Positions 50,273 to 59,896 of a stretch of DNA of 64,000 bases are shown one piece after another. Every line of letters begins with the position of its first letter. The stretch's first letter is position 1. The translations under genes were made by a program, and so were the position numbers. The stretch covers positions 1,550,001 to 1,614,000 of the forward strand of contig NZ_JADBEK010000001.1 of assembly GCF_014873145.1 (NCBI RefSeq), given 5' to 3'. Source of the DNA: Nonomuraea angiospora. GTDB taxonomy: Bacteria; Actinomycetota; Actinomycetes; Streptosporangiales; Streptosporangiaceae. The notes below the pieces were generated by a model. It saw nothing but the letters and a program-made list of their open reading frames with translations, did not search any database and was not told where the DNA came from.

Positions 50273-51574
50273 TCAGCGGGGTGGCAGGTCGAAGCGGGTC
50301 AGGACGCTTTTGCCGTCCGTCACCATGACGTTGAGGAGGTCGTCGCCGGAGGCGAGCACGAGTTCGTCGTCCCCGTCGCCGTCGTAGTCGCCCGCCGCCA
50401 GCGGCTCGCCGCGGGCCAGGCCGCTGATGCCGGCACCGGCCCGCAGGCCGCCGGGGCCGCCCCAGAACATCCGGACCGGCTCACGCCCGCCGCGCGCTCC
50501 GCCGAAGGCGAGGTCGTCCCGGCCGTCGCCGTTGAAGTCGCCGGCGACGGCCGAGCCCTTCTCGCCCTTGAACGTCCGGGTGCGGCCGTCGCCGTAGTAG
50601 ACGGTCAGCGTCTTGTCCACCTCGGGCGCCTCGGTCTCGGTGCCGGGCTCGTCGTTGCGGCTGCCGTCGTCGCCGACCGCCAGGTCCCTGGCTCCGTCGC
50701 CGTCGAAGTCACCGAACGTGGCCGCCATGCCCTTGCCCAGCCTGCGCCCCGCCTTCGCCAGGCCGTCCGGACCGCCGTTCAGCAGCCATCCGGAGGTCTG
50801 CTCGCCGTCGTCGCCCTCGAACACGACCAGCCCCGTAGCGTGCCGCCCGTCGATCTCGTCGACGGTCATCCGCCAGAATTCGTCGCCTGTGGGCGAGGGC
50901 TGGACGGTCTGGCGGCTGGGGACGCCCGCGCGGCTGAACGGGCCGTACATCACGACGAGGTCGGCGACGCCCCGGTCGGTGAGGGTGGACATGGCCACGT
51001 CGGCGGCTCCGTCCCCGTCGAAGTCGCCGGCGACGGAGCGGAACGTCGCCATGCCGCTCGTCGCGGGCGGCGGCACCCGGGTCGGGAGCGTTCCCGGGTC
51101 GATGCCGTCCGGGCCGCCCCAGAAGATGTGCGGGCCCATCTGCTCGTCGCGGTCACCCGCCCGCCCGTAGCCCAGGATGTCGCCGAAGCCGTCCCCGTCG
51201 AGGTCGGCCCGGATGCCCGGGTCGATCTGCCAGGCGAAGAACGTCCGCGACGAGACGATCGCCGGCCTGCCGGTGCGCAACCCCCTGGGCGAGCCGTAGA
51301 CGACCGCGAGGAAGCGCAGGTCCGGGCCGGGCAGCTCGACGTAGAGGAGCAGGTCGGCGCGGCCGTCGCCGTTGACGTCGTCGGGCCGCCCGGCGGCCTT
51401 GGCCGAACGCCGCGCGGGGGTCGGGGTCGTGGTCGAGGTGGTGGTCGGTGTCGGAGTCGGAGTGGACACCGACGCCGACGGCGACTGACCGGCGGGGCCG
51501 GGCGCGGGGCGGACGCCGCCGCATCCGGCGAGCAGGAGGGCCAACGCCAGACAGATCATCACCCTTCGCGGCAC
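50273..51574 (-). CDS. FG-GAP/VCBS repeat lipoprotein
   Basis: A 433-aa exported protein. The N-terminus VPRRVMICLALALLLAGC gives a lipobox LAGC, then a Thr/Pro linker (TPTPTPTTTSTTTPTP). At least six calcium-binding blades follow, with loops such as DVNGDGRADLLLY, DLDGDGFGDILGY, DFDGDGAADVAMS, DFDGDGARDLAVG, DFNGDGRDDLAFG and DYDGDGDDELVLA. They build an integrin-like beta-propeller on the cell surface. GTG 51574 is preferred; an ATG at 51559 also fits. No enzymatic motif is visible, so a binding role is likely. Confidence 0.85.
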   Translation of the reverse strand: MPRRVMICLALALLLAGCGGVRPAPGPAGQSPSASVSTPTPTPTTTSTTTPTPARRSAKAAGRPDDVNGDGRADLLLYVELPGPDLRFLAVVYGSPRGLRTGRPAIVSSRTFFAWQIDPGIRADLDGDGFGDILGYGRAGDRDEQMGPHIFWGGPDGIDPGTLPTRVPPPATSGMATFRSVAGDFDGDGAADVAMSTLTDRGVADLVVMYGPFSRAGVPSRQTVQPSPTGDEFWRMTVDEIDGRHATGLVVFEGDDGEQTSGWLLNGGPDGLAKAGRRLGKGMAATFGDFDGDGARDLAVGDDGSRNDEPGTETEAPEVDKTLTVYYGDGRTRTFKGEKGSAVAGDFNGDGRDDLAFGGARGGREPVRMFWGGPGGLRAGAGISGLARGEPLAAGDYDGDGDDELVLASGDDLLNVMVTDGKSVLTRFDLPPR

Positions 51575-51774
51575 AGGCACCGAGCTTAGTGCGCCATCCT
51601 GCCGAGCGCCGGGGTTCCGCCACCCGCGCCCCCCGCCACCCCCACTCCCCGCCGGGCCTTTCCGCCGCCAGTCCTTTGCGCGGCCGGTCCTTCCCGCCGG
51701 GTCTTCCCGAGGCCGGGCTTTCCGAGGCCGGGCCTTCGTGCGGCCGGGAGCGGGCCCGCGGGTCTCAAGGGGCG

Positions 51775-52616
51775 TCAGATCCGTTGCAGGGCCTTCTCTC
51801 TGCGGGCCGCGACGCTGGAGCCGGACTCCCCACGGGCCATCCTGCGCAGCACGAACGGCGCCGCGACCAGCCCGAGCACGGCCCAGGCCACCAGTACCCC
51901 GGCCGTCTCCACGGGCCGCCAGGACCCGCCGATCTCGACGGCGGCCGCGGCGTCCGGGAGCAGGGCCGAGCGCATGCCGAGCCCGAGCCAGTAGACCGGG
52001 AACGCCTGGGCGATCCACTGCACCCACTCCGGCAGCGCGGTGATCGGGTAGAAGATGCCGGAGATCGCGATCAGGCCCAGGACGGGGAGCTGGATCAGCC
52101 CCTGGCTGCGGGCGTTGACGAACACCGAGCCCAGCACCGCCCCCAGCGGCAGGGTCGCGGCCAGCCCCAGCAAGAGCACCCAGAGCACGGTCAGCCAGGC
52201 GCCCGCGTCGCCGAACGCCAGGCCGGGCACCAGGAACATGCCGGGGACCAGGAAGATCGCGAGGTCGGCGACCAGGCCGCCGGCGACGAGGATGATCTTT
52301 CCGAGCAGGTAGCCGGTCATCCCGTGCGGCGTGGCCTTGGCGCGCAGCAGGGTGCCGTCCTCGCGGTCGGCGGTGAGGTGCTGGCTCATGCTCACCATGG
52401 ACATCCCGGCGTTCATGCCGAGGATGCTCGGCAGGGCCAGGGCGCCGAGCGAGAGGCCGCTCTGCCCGAAGGACACGTTCCGCAGGAAGTACGTGGTGAT
52501 CAGCATCAGCACGGGCCAGAGGAAGTGGCCGAACAGGTCTGCGGCGTTCGTGAACGACTGCCGCAGCTCGATCAGGCCGCGGGACCAGCCGGCCCGCCAG
52601 GCCGTCGCGGTCGGGC

Positions 52617-52620
<4 letters not shown>
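51775..52620 (-). CDS. ABC-2 type exporter, membrane subunit
   Basis: A 281-aa membrane protein with six predicted helices: LFGHFLWPVLMLITTYFL, SMVSMSQHLTADREDGTLLR (the conserved ABC-2 loop), and ISGIFYPITALPEWVQWIAQ then FPVYWLGLGMRS. This is the DrrB/daunorubicin-exporter style. The ATG overlaps the stop of the ATPase gene (ATGA). Together they should export a drug-like or lipid compound. Confidence 0.9.
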
Positions 52621-53507
<887 letters not shown>

Positions 53508-53563
53508 GGATCTCGCCTCTCGTGGGAGCACGCCTCGGCGTGGCGTCCGGAGATCCCGGCCGC

Positions 53564-53614
53564 GCAAGCAACCCTAGTTGACTAATTTCGACTTAGTCAA
53601 CGCGGGTTGCTTGC
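53564..53614. promoter_or_regulatory. Compound inverted repeat upstream of the ABC-2 exporter
   Basis: The outer arms GCAAGCAACC (53564-53573) and GGTTGCTTGC (53605-53614) and inner arms GTTGACTAA (53577-53585) and TTAGTCAAC (53593-53601) are all perfect, separated by 3-bp spacers and a 7-bp loop. It fits a MarR- or TetR-type operator for the exporter. It could also act as a terminator for the protease gene, though there is no T-run. Confidence 0.75.
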
Positions 53615-53629
53615 ACGGCCGTCGCGAGG

Positions 53630-56600
53630 TCACTTCAGGCCGTACGCCCGCCGCACGGTCTGCTCGACGGTGTTGCCCTCGGCGTCCGTCGCCTGGGCCC
53701 GCAGGCCCACGGCGCCCGTGGTGGCGGCCAGCGCCGGAGGCGTGACGGTGGCCTGGCCGGAGGCCGAGACGCGGACCGGCGTCCAGTGGGCGCCGTCGTC
53801 GAAGGTGACCGAGAGCTTCACGTCCCTGACCTTCGCGTCCGGCGTGCCGTAGGACCCGTGGTAGCCGGTGACGGTGATCCGGTGCGGCGTGCCCGCCTTG
53901 AGGCGGTTGTCCAGGTCGAGGGGCACGTCGTAGCGGAGGTTGAGCCGCCGGACCGGCTCGCACGGCGCCAGCTTGCCCGTGGTGAGCCAGGCCAGGCAGA
54001 GCCCGTCGTCCGTGGTCCGCATCCCGCCGGTGGGCCGCTTCGACCGGAACGTCCAGGCGGTCTCGACGTCCTTGGCGTACAGCTGGGACGGGTTCGGGCT
54101 GTGGAACTTGTCGGTGAGCCGGTAGGCGGCCTCCGTCTCGGGGAGGGTGAAGGTCGGCACGATGATCGCGAAGATGGCGATCACGGCCGTCGCCTCGACG
54201 AGCGGGACCTCCTGCCCGTCGCGGTACAGGCGCAGCTCGTCCTTGCCGCCGTGCTTGTCGCTCTGGAAGTTGGCGTTGTACGCGAACGCCTCCTGGTGGT
54301 TCGGCACCGGGCCCATGACCGGCAGGGCCGCCAGGAAGGTGTCCTTCGTCCGGCAGGGGAAGCACTGGGCGGTCCCGGAGCGCAGCACCGCGTCGGAGAC
54401 GACGACGTTGCCCGGCACGCGGGGCTGGATCCCCCACGGCTCGGTCCGCGTGCCCGCGGCGGCGAAGATGTCCACCGCGGTCGCCGACAGCGCGCGTCTG
54501 CTGTAGAAGTCGGCGCCCTCGTCGTAGTTCATCGTGTTCGTACGGGTCCAGACGACGTCCGGCGAGACCGGGCCCACGTACTCCGTGAAGGTCGTCTGCG
54601 CCCGCACGGTGTGCTCCATGGACCACGTGTTGCCGAACCTGGCCGGCCGCACCATCGCCGCCGCCGTGCTCAGCTCGACCGCGCCGGGCCGGTCGGCGTG
54701 GAAGCGGTCCTCGATGCGCTGCAGGTCGCGCGTCCTCACCGAGTAGGCGAGGTCGGCGGGGACGCGGCCCTGCTCGGGCAGCATCAGCGAGTACAGGTAC
54801 GGCGTGGTCGCGACGCCCTCCGCAGTGACGGTCACCGGCCGGCGCGCGGCCAGGGCGGCCAGGGCCCGCCCCTGCTCGGCGGTCAGGCTCATGGTCGGGA
54901 TCGGGTACGCGGGCCAGCTGCCGGCCGGGTCGAGGAAGGCCCGGTTGACGGCCCCGTACCCGAGGACTCCGACGGCTCCCGCCTGCTGGGCGGCCTTGAC
55001 CCGGTCCAGGGCGTTGCCCGTGCAGGCCATGGCCGGGCAGAGGTCCCCGAGGTCGAGCAGGACGAGCTTGCCGCGCACGTCCAGGCCGCCGAAGTCGGCG
55101 CCCTTGCCGGCGTAGGCCAGCGGGAGCCGGCTGCGGCCGTCGAGCTTGGGCGTCTGCGGCGCCAGGTCCTGGTAGCGGGGGGTGATGCGGGGGCCGCCGG
55201 GCACCGTCATGGTGATGGCGGGGGCGCCGAGCTGGTAGCGGCCGTTGAGGGTGAACGTGCCCTGGGTGACCTTGCGGGTGGGCAGCATCACGTAGTTGTC
55301 CAGCCCGTACTGCGGGTACAGGGACTGCACGTCGATGTAGCCGACGCCGTTGGCCGCGGTGCGCCGGTAGGCGTAGTTCGAGAGGCGGACCTCCGACTCG
55401 CGCGGCGTCCGTACGGACACCTTGCGCGCCTTGCGCAGGTCGAGCGTGACCGTCGTGTCCTTGGTGATCTCGATCTGCGGTTCGGACGGGAGCGACTGGA
55501 CCCATTCGCCGTCCGTGCCGCGCCAGGCCAGCGCGGTGAGCACGGTGTAGGTGCCGGGGTAGACCTGGGCCTCGGTCTCGGCGCCCGAGGCGGGGGTGTA
55601 GGCGTACTGGAGGTCGTCGCGCTCGTCGGTGCGCATGAACATCCACGGGATCTCCGTGGGAGCGCTCGCGCCGTCGGGCAGCACCACCCGGGCCCGGACG
55701 GTGACCTTCTTCGGCTCGACGAACGCGCCCACGGCCGTGTTCACCTGGACCTGGCCGTTGTCGCCCGAGGCGCGGACGGAGCCCTCGTACCAGGTGTCGG
55801 GGCCGGCGGGGTCGAACGTGACCGAGACCGGCGCGGTGCCGTGCGCGGGCACGGTGACCGTGTCGCGGTCGACGGTGAGCGTGCGCGCGGGCAGGTCGCC
55901 GCCCCGGTGCGCCTTGACGCCCGTGCTCAGCGTGAGGGTGACCGGCTGGTCGCCGTCGTTGGTGTAGGTGAGGGTCTTGGTGACCGGGCCGTTCTGGGGC
56001 GAGGGCAGGAAGCCGAAGTCGATGCCGCCGGAGCCGCGCACCTGCTGCTTGACGGCGCGGGCGACGTCCACGCGGCCGGCGCCCTGCTCGTAGGCGTCCT
56101 GGCCGTCGCCGTGGGCGGAGCTGGTGAGCGCGGCCTTGAGCTGGGTGTTCGTCCAGTCGGGGTGCTGCTGGGCGAGCAGCGCGGCGGCGCCCGCGACGTG
56201 CGGGGTGGCCATCGAGGTGCCGGACGCGGTGGTGTAGCCGTCCTCGGCGGGCTCGCCCATGGACGTGCCGGCGGCGCGGGCGGCGACGATGTCCACGCCG
56301 GGGGCGCTGATGTCGGGCTTGAGGCTGTAGTCGATCGCGGTCGGGCCCTGGCTGGAGAACAACGCCAGCTTGTCCTCGCGGTCCACGGCGGCGACCGTGA
56401 GCGCCGAGGCCGCGGTGCCCGGCGTGCCGATCTGGCGGCTCTGGCCGTCGTTGCCCGCGGCGACCACGAACAGCGCGCCCGAATCGGCGGACAGCTTGTT
56501 CAGGGCCTGGTCGAGCGGGTTGTCCGGGCCGGGGCAGCAGCCGCCGAGGCTCATGCTGACCACGCGGGCCTGCTGGGCGACCGCCCACTGCATGCCCGCG

Positions 56601-57463
56601 ATGATGTCGGACTCGAGGCCGCTGCCGTAGTTGTTGAGCACCTTGCCGACCAGCAGCGACGCCTCGGGGGCGACGCCCCGGTACTTGGCGCCGTTGCCCG
56701 CGATGATGGAGGCGACGTGGGTGCCGTGGCCGTGGCCGTCCTGGGCGGTCTTCTCCGAGCTGAAGTTCTCGGCCGCGGCGATGCGGCCGGCGAGGTCGGG
56801 GTGGGTGGCGTCGATGCCGGTGTCGAGCACGGCCACCTTGACGCCCGCGCCCTTGAGCCCGGCCGCCCACGCCTCCGGCGCGCCGATCTGCTTGACGCTG
56901 CGGTCGAGCGAGACCTGGACCTTGCGGTCGAGCCAGATCTTCTCGGACGCGGCCCTGGCCGTGCCGACCCCGGACCAGAACTGCCCGGCGGCCTTCTTGT
57001 CCACCTTCACGGCCGCGGCGTCGATGCTGGCCAGGGTGCGGGCCCCGGCGATGCCGCGCTGCGTCCCGTGCTGGACGATCAGGGGCAGGGTGGGGCTCTC
57101 CGCGTCGGAGTAGCCGTTGGCCGCCAGGTAGGCCACGTCGAACAGGCCCCTGTCCAGGCGTCCCGCCGACACCAGGCCCATCGCGTCCGTGGGGTAGACG
57201 TAGTACGCGGCGGGCTCGCGTACCGACATGAAGAACACCGGCGCGCCGTCCGGGCGCCGGGCCGGCTGGATCTGGGCCTGCGGGCTGCCGTCCGGGGCGG
57301 TGCTGTAGGTGACCACGTCCCCGGTGATCAATGTGATCTTCTTCGCGGACTCCCCCGCCGCGCCGACGAGCGGCGGCGGCACGGAGGGAGCGGGAGGTAA
57401 GGTCGGGGCGGCCATCCCGGTGGAAAGCAGCACCCCCAACGCGACAAGCGACCGGCCGATCAT
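53630..57463 (-). CDS. Large secreted subtilisin-like serine protease (S8)
   Basis: A 1277-aa exported protease. Signal peptide MIGRSLVALGVLLSTGMAA is followed by a propeptide of about 180 residues beginning ITLITGDVVTY. The catalytic triad is Asp214 (VAVLDTGID), His249 (GHGTHVASI) and Ser417 (TASGTSMATPHVAG), with oxyanion AAGNDG. A protease-associated-like domain lies near residues 780-850. A fibronectin-like strand region and a final beta domain (VSASGQATVTPPALA) complete it. AGGAG lies 4 nt before ATG. It is divergent from two tandem TrmB/LuxR-like regulators, a setting common for such 1100-1300-aa subtilisins in actinomycetes. Confidence 0.93.
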   Translation of the reverse strand: MIGRSLVALGVLLSTGMAAPTLPPAPSVPPPLVGAAGESAKKITLITGDVVTYSTAPDGSPQAQIQPARRPDGAPVFFMSVREPAAYYVYPTDAMGLVSAGRLDRGLFDVAYLAANGYSDAESPTLPLIVQHGTQRGIAGARTLASIDAAAVKVDKKAAGQFWSGVGTARAASEKIWLDRKVQVSLDRSVKQIGAPEAWAAGLKGAGVKVAVLDTGIDATHPDLAGRIAAAENFSSEKTAQDGHGHGTHVASIIAGNGAKYRGVAPEASLLVGKVLNNYGSGLESDIIAGMQWAVAQQARVVSMSLGGCCPGPDNPLDQALNKLSADSGALFVVAAGNDGQSRQIGTPGTAASALTVAAVDREDKLALFSSQGPTAIDYSLKPDISAPGVDIVAARAAGTSMGEPAEDGYTTASGTSMATPHVAGAAALLAQQHPDWTNTQLKAALTSSAHGDGQDAYEQGAGRVDVARAVKQQVRGSGGIDFGFLPSPQNGPVTKTLTYTNDGDQPVTLTLSTGVKAHRGGDLPARTLTVDRDTVTVPAHGTAPVSVTFDPAGPDTWYEGSVRASGDNGQVQVNTAVGAFVEPKKVTVRARVVLPDGASAPTEIPWMFMRTDERDDLQYAYTPASGAETEAQVYPGTYTVLTALAWRGTDGEWVQSLPSEPQIEITKDTTVTLDLRKARKVSVRTPRESEVRLSNYAYRRTAANGVGYIDVQSLYPQYGLDNYVMLPTRKVTQGTFTLNGRYQLGAPAITMTVPGGPRITPRYQDLAPQTPKLDGRSRLPLAYAGKGADFGGLDVRGKLVLLDLGDLCPAMACTGNALDRVKAAQQAGAVGVLGYGAVNRAFLDPAGSWPAYPIPTMSLTAEQGRALAALAARRPVTVTAEGVATTPYLYSLMLPEQGRVPADLAYSVRTRDLQRIEDRFHADRPGAVELSTAAAMVRPARFGNTWSMEHTVRAQTTFTEYVGPVSPDVVWTRTNTMNYDEGADFYSRRALSATAVDIFAAAGTRTEPWGIQPRVPGNVVVSDAVLRSGTAQCFPCRTKDTFLAALPVMGPVPNHQEAFAYNANFQSDKHGGKDELRLYRDGQEVPLVEATAVIAIFAIIVPTFTLPETEAAYRLTDKFHSPNPSQLYAKDVETAWTFRSKRPTGGMRTTDDGLCLAWLTTGKLAPCEPVRRLNLRYDVPLDLDNRLKAGTPHRITVTGYHGSYGTPDAKVRDVKLSVTFDDGAHWTPVRVSASGQATVTPPALAATTGAVGLRAQATDAEGNTVEQTVRRAYGLK

Positions 57464-57572
57464 GCGTCTCCTCAGAGATCATCGTGTCCCCGGGAACCAT
57501 GACAGATCGCAGTAAAGCCGCGAAAGACGATTGTGAGTCCTCTTCCCGCCATGTACGGAAATAGGACATGCT

Positions 57573-58526
57573 GTGATCGTGCTGGAGATCATCGGGCTCT
57601 CGTACGCCGAGCAGGCACTGTACGAGGCGCTGGTGGAGCGCTCCCCCGCCACGCTCGCCGAGCTGGGGCACGCCGCCTCCACGGCCGCCACGCTGGAGCA
57701 GCTGGGGCTGATCACCCGGCTCCCGGAGGACCCGCCGCGCTACGTGGCGGTCTCTCCCGAGATGGGGCTGGACGCGCTGATCCGGGCGCGCACCCGGGAG
57801 CTGGCCGCGGCCCGCCACCGCGCCGCCCAGCTCGCCGCGCGCTTCCACCGCTCGGTGCCGGACCGCGACTCCGCGGACCTGGTCGAGGTGGTGATCGGCA
57901 AGGACGCGGTGGGGCGGTGGTTCCAGCGGCTCCAGGAGAGCGCGCGGCGGCGGATCAGCGTCTTCGACGCGCCGCCGTACGCGACGCCCATGGGCGGCAA
58001 CGCGGTGGAGTTCGAGCTGCTGGAGCGGGGGGTCGAGTACCGGGCGCTGTACGACCGGCGGGCCATGGAGGTGCCGGGCACCCTCTCGCTCATCACCCGC
58101 TACGTGGCGGCCGGCGAACAGGCCAGGGTCGGCGACGTGCCCGTCAAGCTCGCGCTGAACGACCTCCCCATGGCGATCATGCCGCTCCGCCACGATGAGC
58201 ACGCGGTGGAGTCGGCGCTGGTGGTGCACGACTCGACGCTGCTGGACGCGCTGTCGGCGCTGTTCGAGATGTACTGGGAGCGGGCCGTGCCGCTGCAGGT
58301 CAGGCACGGGCGGCTGGCCGAGGCGACCGGCCCCGCCGACGCGCAGCGGGACCTGCTGCCGCTGCTCACCGCCGGGCTGACCGACGCGGCCATCGCCGCC
58401 CATCTCGGGTGGAGCGATCGCACGGTACGCCGCCACGTGCGCGCGATGATGCTCCGGCTGGACGCGCGCACCCGCTTCCAGGCGGGCTACCAGGCGGTCG
58501 TGCGCGGCTGGCTGGAGGAGTCATGA
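57573..58526 (+). CDS. TrmB-like/LuxR-type HTH regulator (paralog 1)
   Basis: A 317-aa regulator. The N-terminus (LSYAEQALYEALVERSPATL) is a TrmB-like winged helix. The middle part (VEVVIGKDAVGRWFQRLQES, ISVFDAPPYATP) is a phospholipase-D-like effector domain typical of this group. The C-terminus LLTAGLTDAAIAAHLGWSDR and TVRRHVRAMMLRLDARTRFQ is a LuxR HTH. It starts with GTG at 57573, 109 bp from the divergent subtilisin start, and precedes a second related gene by 34 bp. Confidence 0.85.
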   Translation: MIVLEIIGLSYAEQALYEALVERSPATLAELGHAASTAATLEQLGLITRLPEDPPRYVAVSPEMGLDALIRARTRELAAARHRAAQLAARFHRSVPDRDSADLVEVVIGKDAVGRWFQRLQESARRRISVFDAPPYATPMGGNAVEFELLERGVEYRALYDRRAMEVPGTLSLITRYVAAGEQARVGDVPVKLALNDLPMAIMPLRHDEHAVESALVVHDSTLLDALSALFEMYWERAVPLQVRHGRLAEATGPADAQRDLLPLLTAGLTDAAIAAHLGWSDRTVRRHVRAMMLRLDARTRFQAGYQAVVRGWLEES

Positions 58527-58560
58527 CGCCGCGGCGCCCCGACCCGCGTGGGGACGCGGC

Positions 58561-59544
58561 ATGACCTCGCTGGGCGCGATCGGGCTCGGGCCCGATGAGG
58601 AGGCGCTGTACGAGGTGCTGCTGGACCGCTCCCCCGCCACCCTCGCCGAGCTGGCCACCGCCTGGCCGCGCGCCGACCTGCAGCCGCTGCTCGCGTCGCT
58701 GGAGGCCAAGGGCCTGCTCAGCTCGTCCCCGGGGCCTCCGCCCGCCTACGCCGCCGTCGCCCCGGAGATGGCGCTCGACGTCCTCCTGCTCGCCGCCGAA
58801 CGCGACCTGCTGCGGGTCCGCGAACGCGCCCGCGAGCTCGAGGAGATCTTCCAGGAGCGCGCCCGCGAGCGTACGCCGCCGGTGGTCGTCGAGGTGGTCA
58901 CCGGGCGGCGGGCGGTCGAACAGCGGCACGCCCAGATCCAGCGCGCCGCCAGGCAGCAGCTCCGGTGCCTGTCGAGGCGGCCGTACTTCGACCCGCTGGG
59001 CAGCGTGGCCGCGCAGCGGGAGCTGCTGGAGCGCGGGATCTCCAGCCGCATGATCTACGAGCGGGACTTCGTGGCGGCCGAGGGCGCGCTGCGGCAGATC
59101 GAGGAGATGGTCGGGGCGGGCCAGCAGGCGCGGGTGCTGCCCGAGCTGCCGATGAAGCTGTACGTGGTGGACGACCGGCTGGCGCTGCTCCTGCTCAGGC
59201 ACGAGCCGGCGGACGCGGTGGCGGCGCTCGTCATCCATCCGTCGGGGCTGCTGGAGGCGCTGATCACGCTCTTCGAGGGGTTGTGGCAGCGGGCGCTGCC
59301 GCTCGGGCTGGCGCCGTCCACGCGCAACCCGCCGCCGCCCCGCGACTCCCGGGACGACGCGCGGCTGGTCGCGCTCCTGCTGTCGGGGCTCACCGACGAG
59401 GCCATCGCCCGCCAGCTCGGGGTCGGGCACCGGACGGCGGAGCGGCGGATCGCCGAGCTGATGTCCCGGCTCGGCGCCCGCACCCGCTTCCAGGCCGGCG
59501 TCCAGGCCGCCCTCTCCCAGCTGCCCCCGCCACCGTCCCCGTGA
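58561..59544 (+). CDS. TrmB-like/LuxR-type HTH regulator (paralog 2)
   Basis: A 327-aa protein with the same three-part build as its neighbour: GPDEEALYEVLLDRSPATLA, then VVVEVVTGRRAVEQRHAQIQ, then LLLSGLTDEAIARQLGVGHR and TAERRIAELMSRLGARTRFQ. Both genes lie in tandem, so they arose by duplication. The DNA-reading helices differ (DRTVRRHVRAM against HRTAERRIAEL), so they may recognise different sites. It ends in a Pro-rich tail. Likely role: control of the subtilisin and perhaps of other exported proteins. Confidence 0.85.
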   Translation: MTSLGAIGLGPDEEALYEVLLDRSPATLAELATAWPRADLQPLLASLEAKGLLSSSPGPPPAYAAVAPEMALDVLLLAAERDLLRVRERARELEEIFQERARERTPPVVVEVVTGRRAVEQRHAQIQRAARQQLRCLSRRPYFDPLGSVAAQRELLERGISSRMIYERDFVAAEGALRQIEEMVGAGQQARVLPELPMKLYVVDDRLALLLLRHEPADAVAALVIHPSGLLEALITLFEGLWQRALPLGLAPSTRNPPPPRDSRDDARLVALLLSGLTDEAIARQLGVGHRTAERRIAELMSRLGARTRFQAGVQAALSQLPPPPSP

Positions 59545-59896
59545 CGCTCACCAGGTCCACGACCGGCATTCCCACCCACCGCCGTCACATCTCCCAAAGG
59601 ACACCAGCCCCTGACGGCGGGAGAGCCCCTCCCCCACCGACCGGGGTCGCGGTCCTTCGGGGAGGGGGAGCGCCTCGACGCCGCGACCGCAGCACCGCCC
59701 CTCCCCCACCGGCCGGGGTGCCGTCTCTTGGGGGAGGAGGAGGCGCCTTGGGCTCTCGGGGGAGGGGCTCTCCCGCCGTCGGAAGCGGGGTCCCTGGGAG
59801 GGAGGGCCGGTCGGCCGGCGTGCCCCTCCCCCATCCGGGGGAACACGGATGTGGCCGGATCGCGAGCCCCGCGCGATCCGGCCACAGCTCAGAGGG
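59545..59896. repeat. GC-rich intergenic palindrome cluster
   Basis: About 350 bp without genes. The 23-bp arms at 59613-59635 and 59758-59780 are perfect inverses (ending in GCTCTCCCGCCGTC on the right). Nested inside are GGTCGCGG (59645-59652) with CCGCGACC (59681-59688) and repeated CCTCCCCCACCGRCCGGGG motifs at two places. It could be a REP-like element or a structured RNA. Confidence 0.55.
59850..59886. terminator. Bidirectional terminator
   Basis: TGTGGCCGGATCGCG (59850-59864) pairs perfectly with CGCGATCCGGCCACA (59872-59886) around 7 nt. It sits between the ends of the convergent LuxR-type and amidase genes, 10 bp from the amidase stop. Confidence 0.75.

Noticed and set aside
53574..58436. 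A 1620-codon open frame on the minus strand overlapping the protease gene
   Set aside because: It is a shifted-frame shadow of the subtilisin gene; it is Arg/Gly/Pro-rich without motifs, and the protease frame has a complete catalytic triad.
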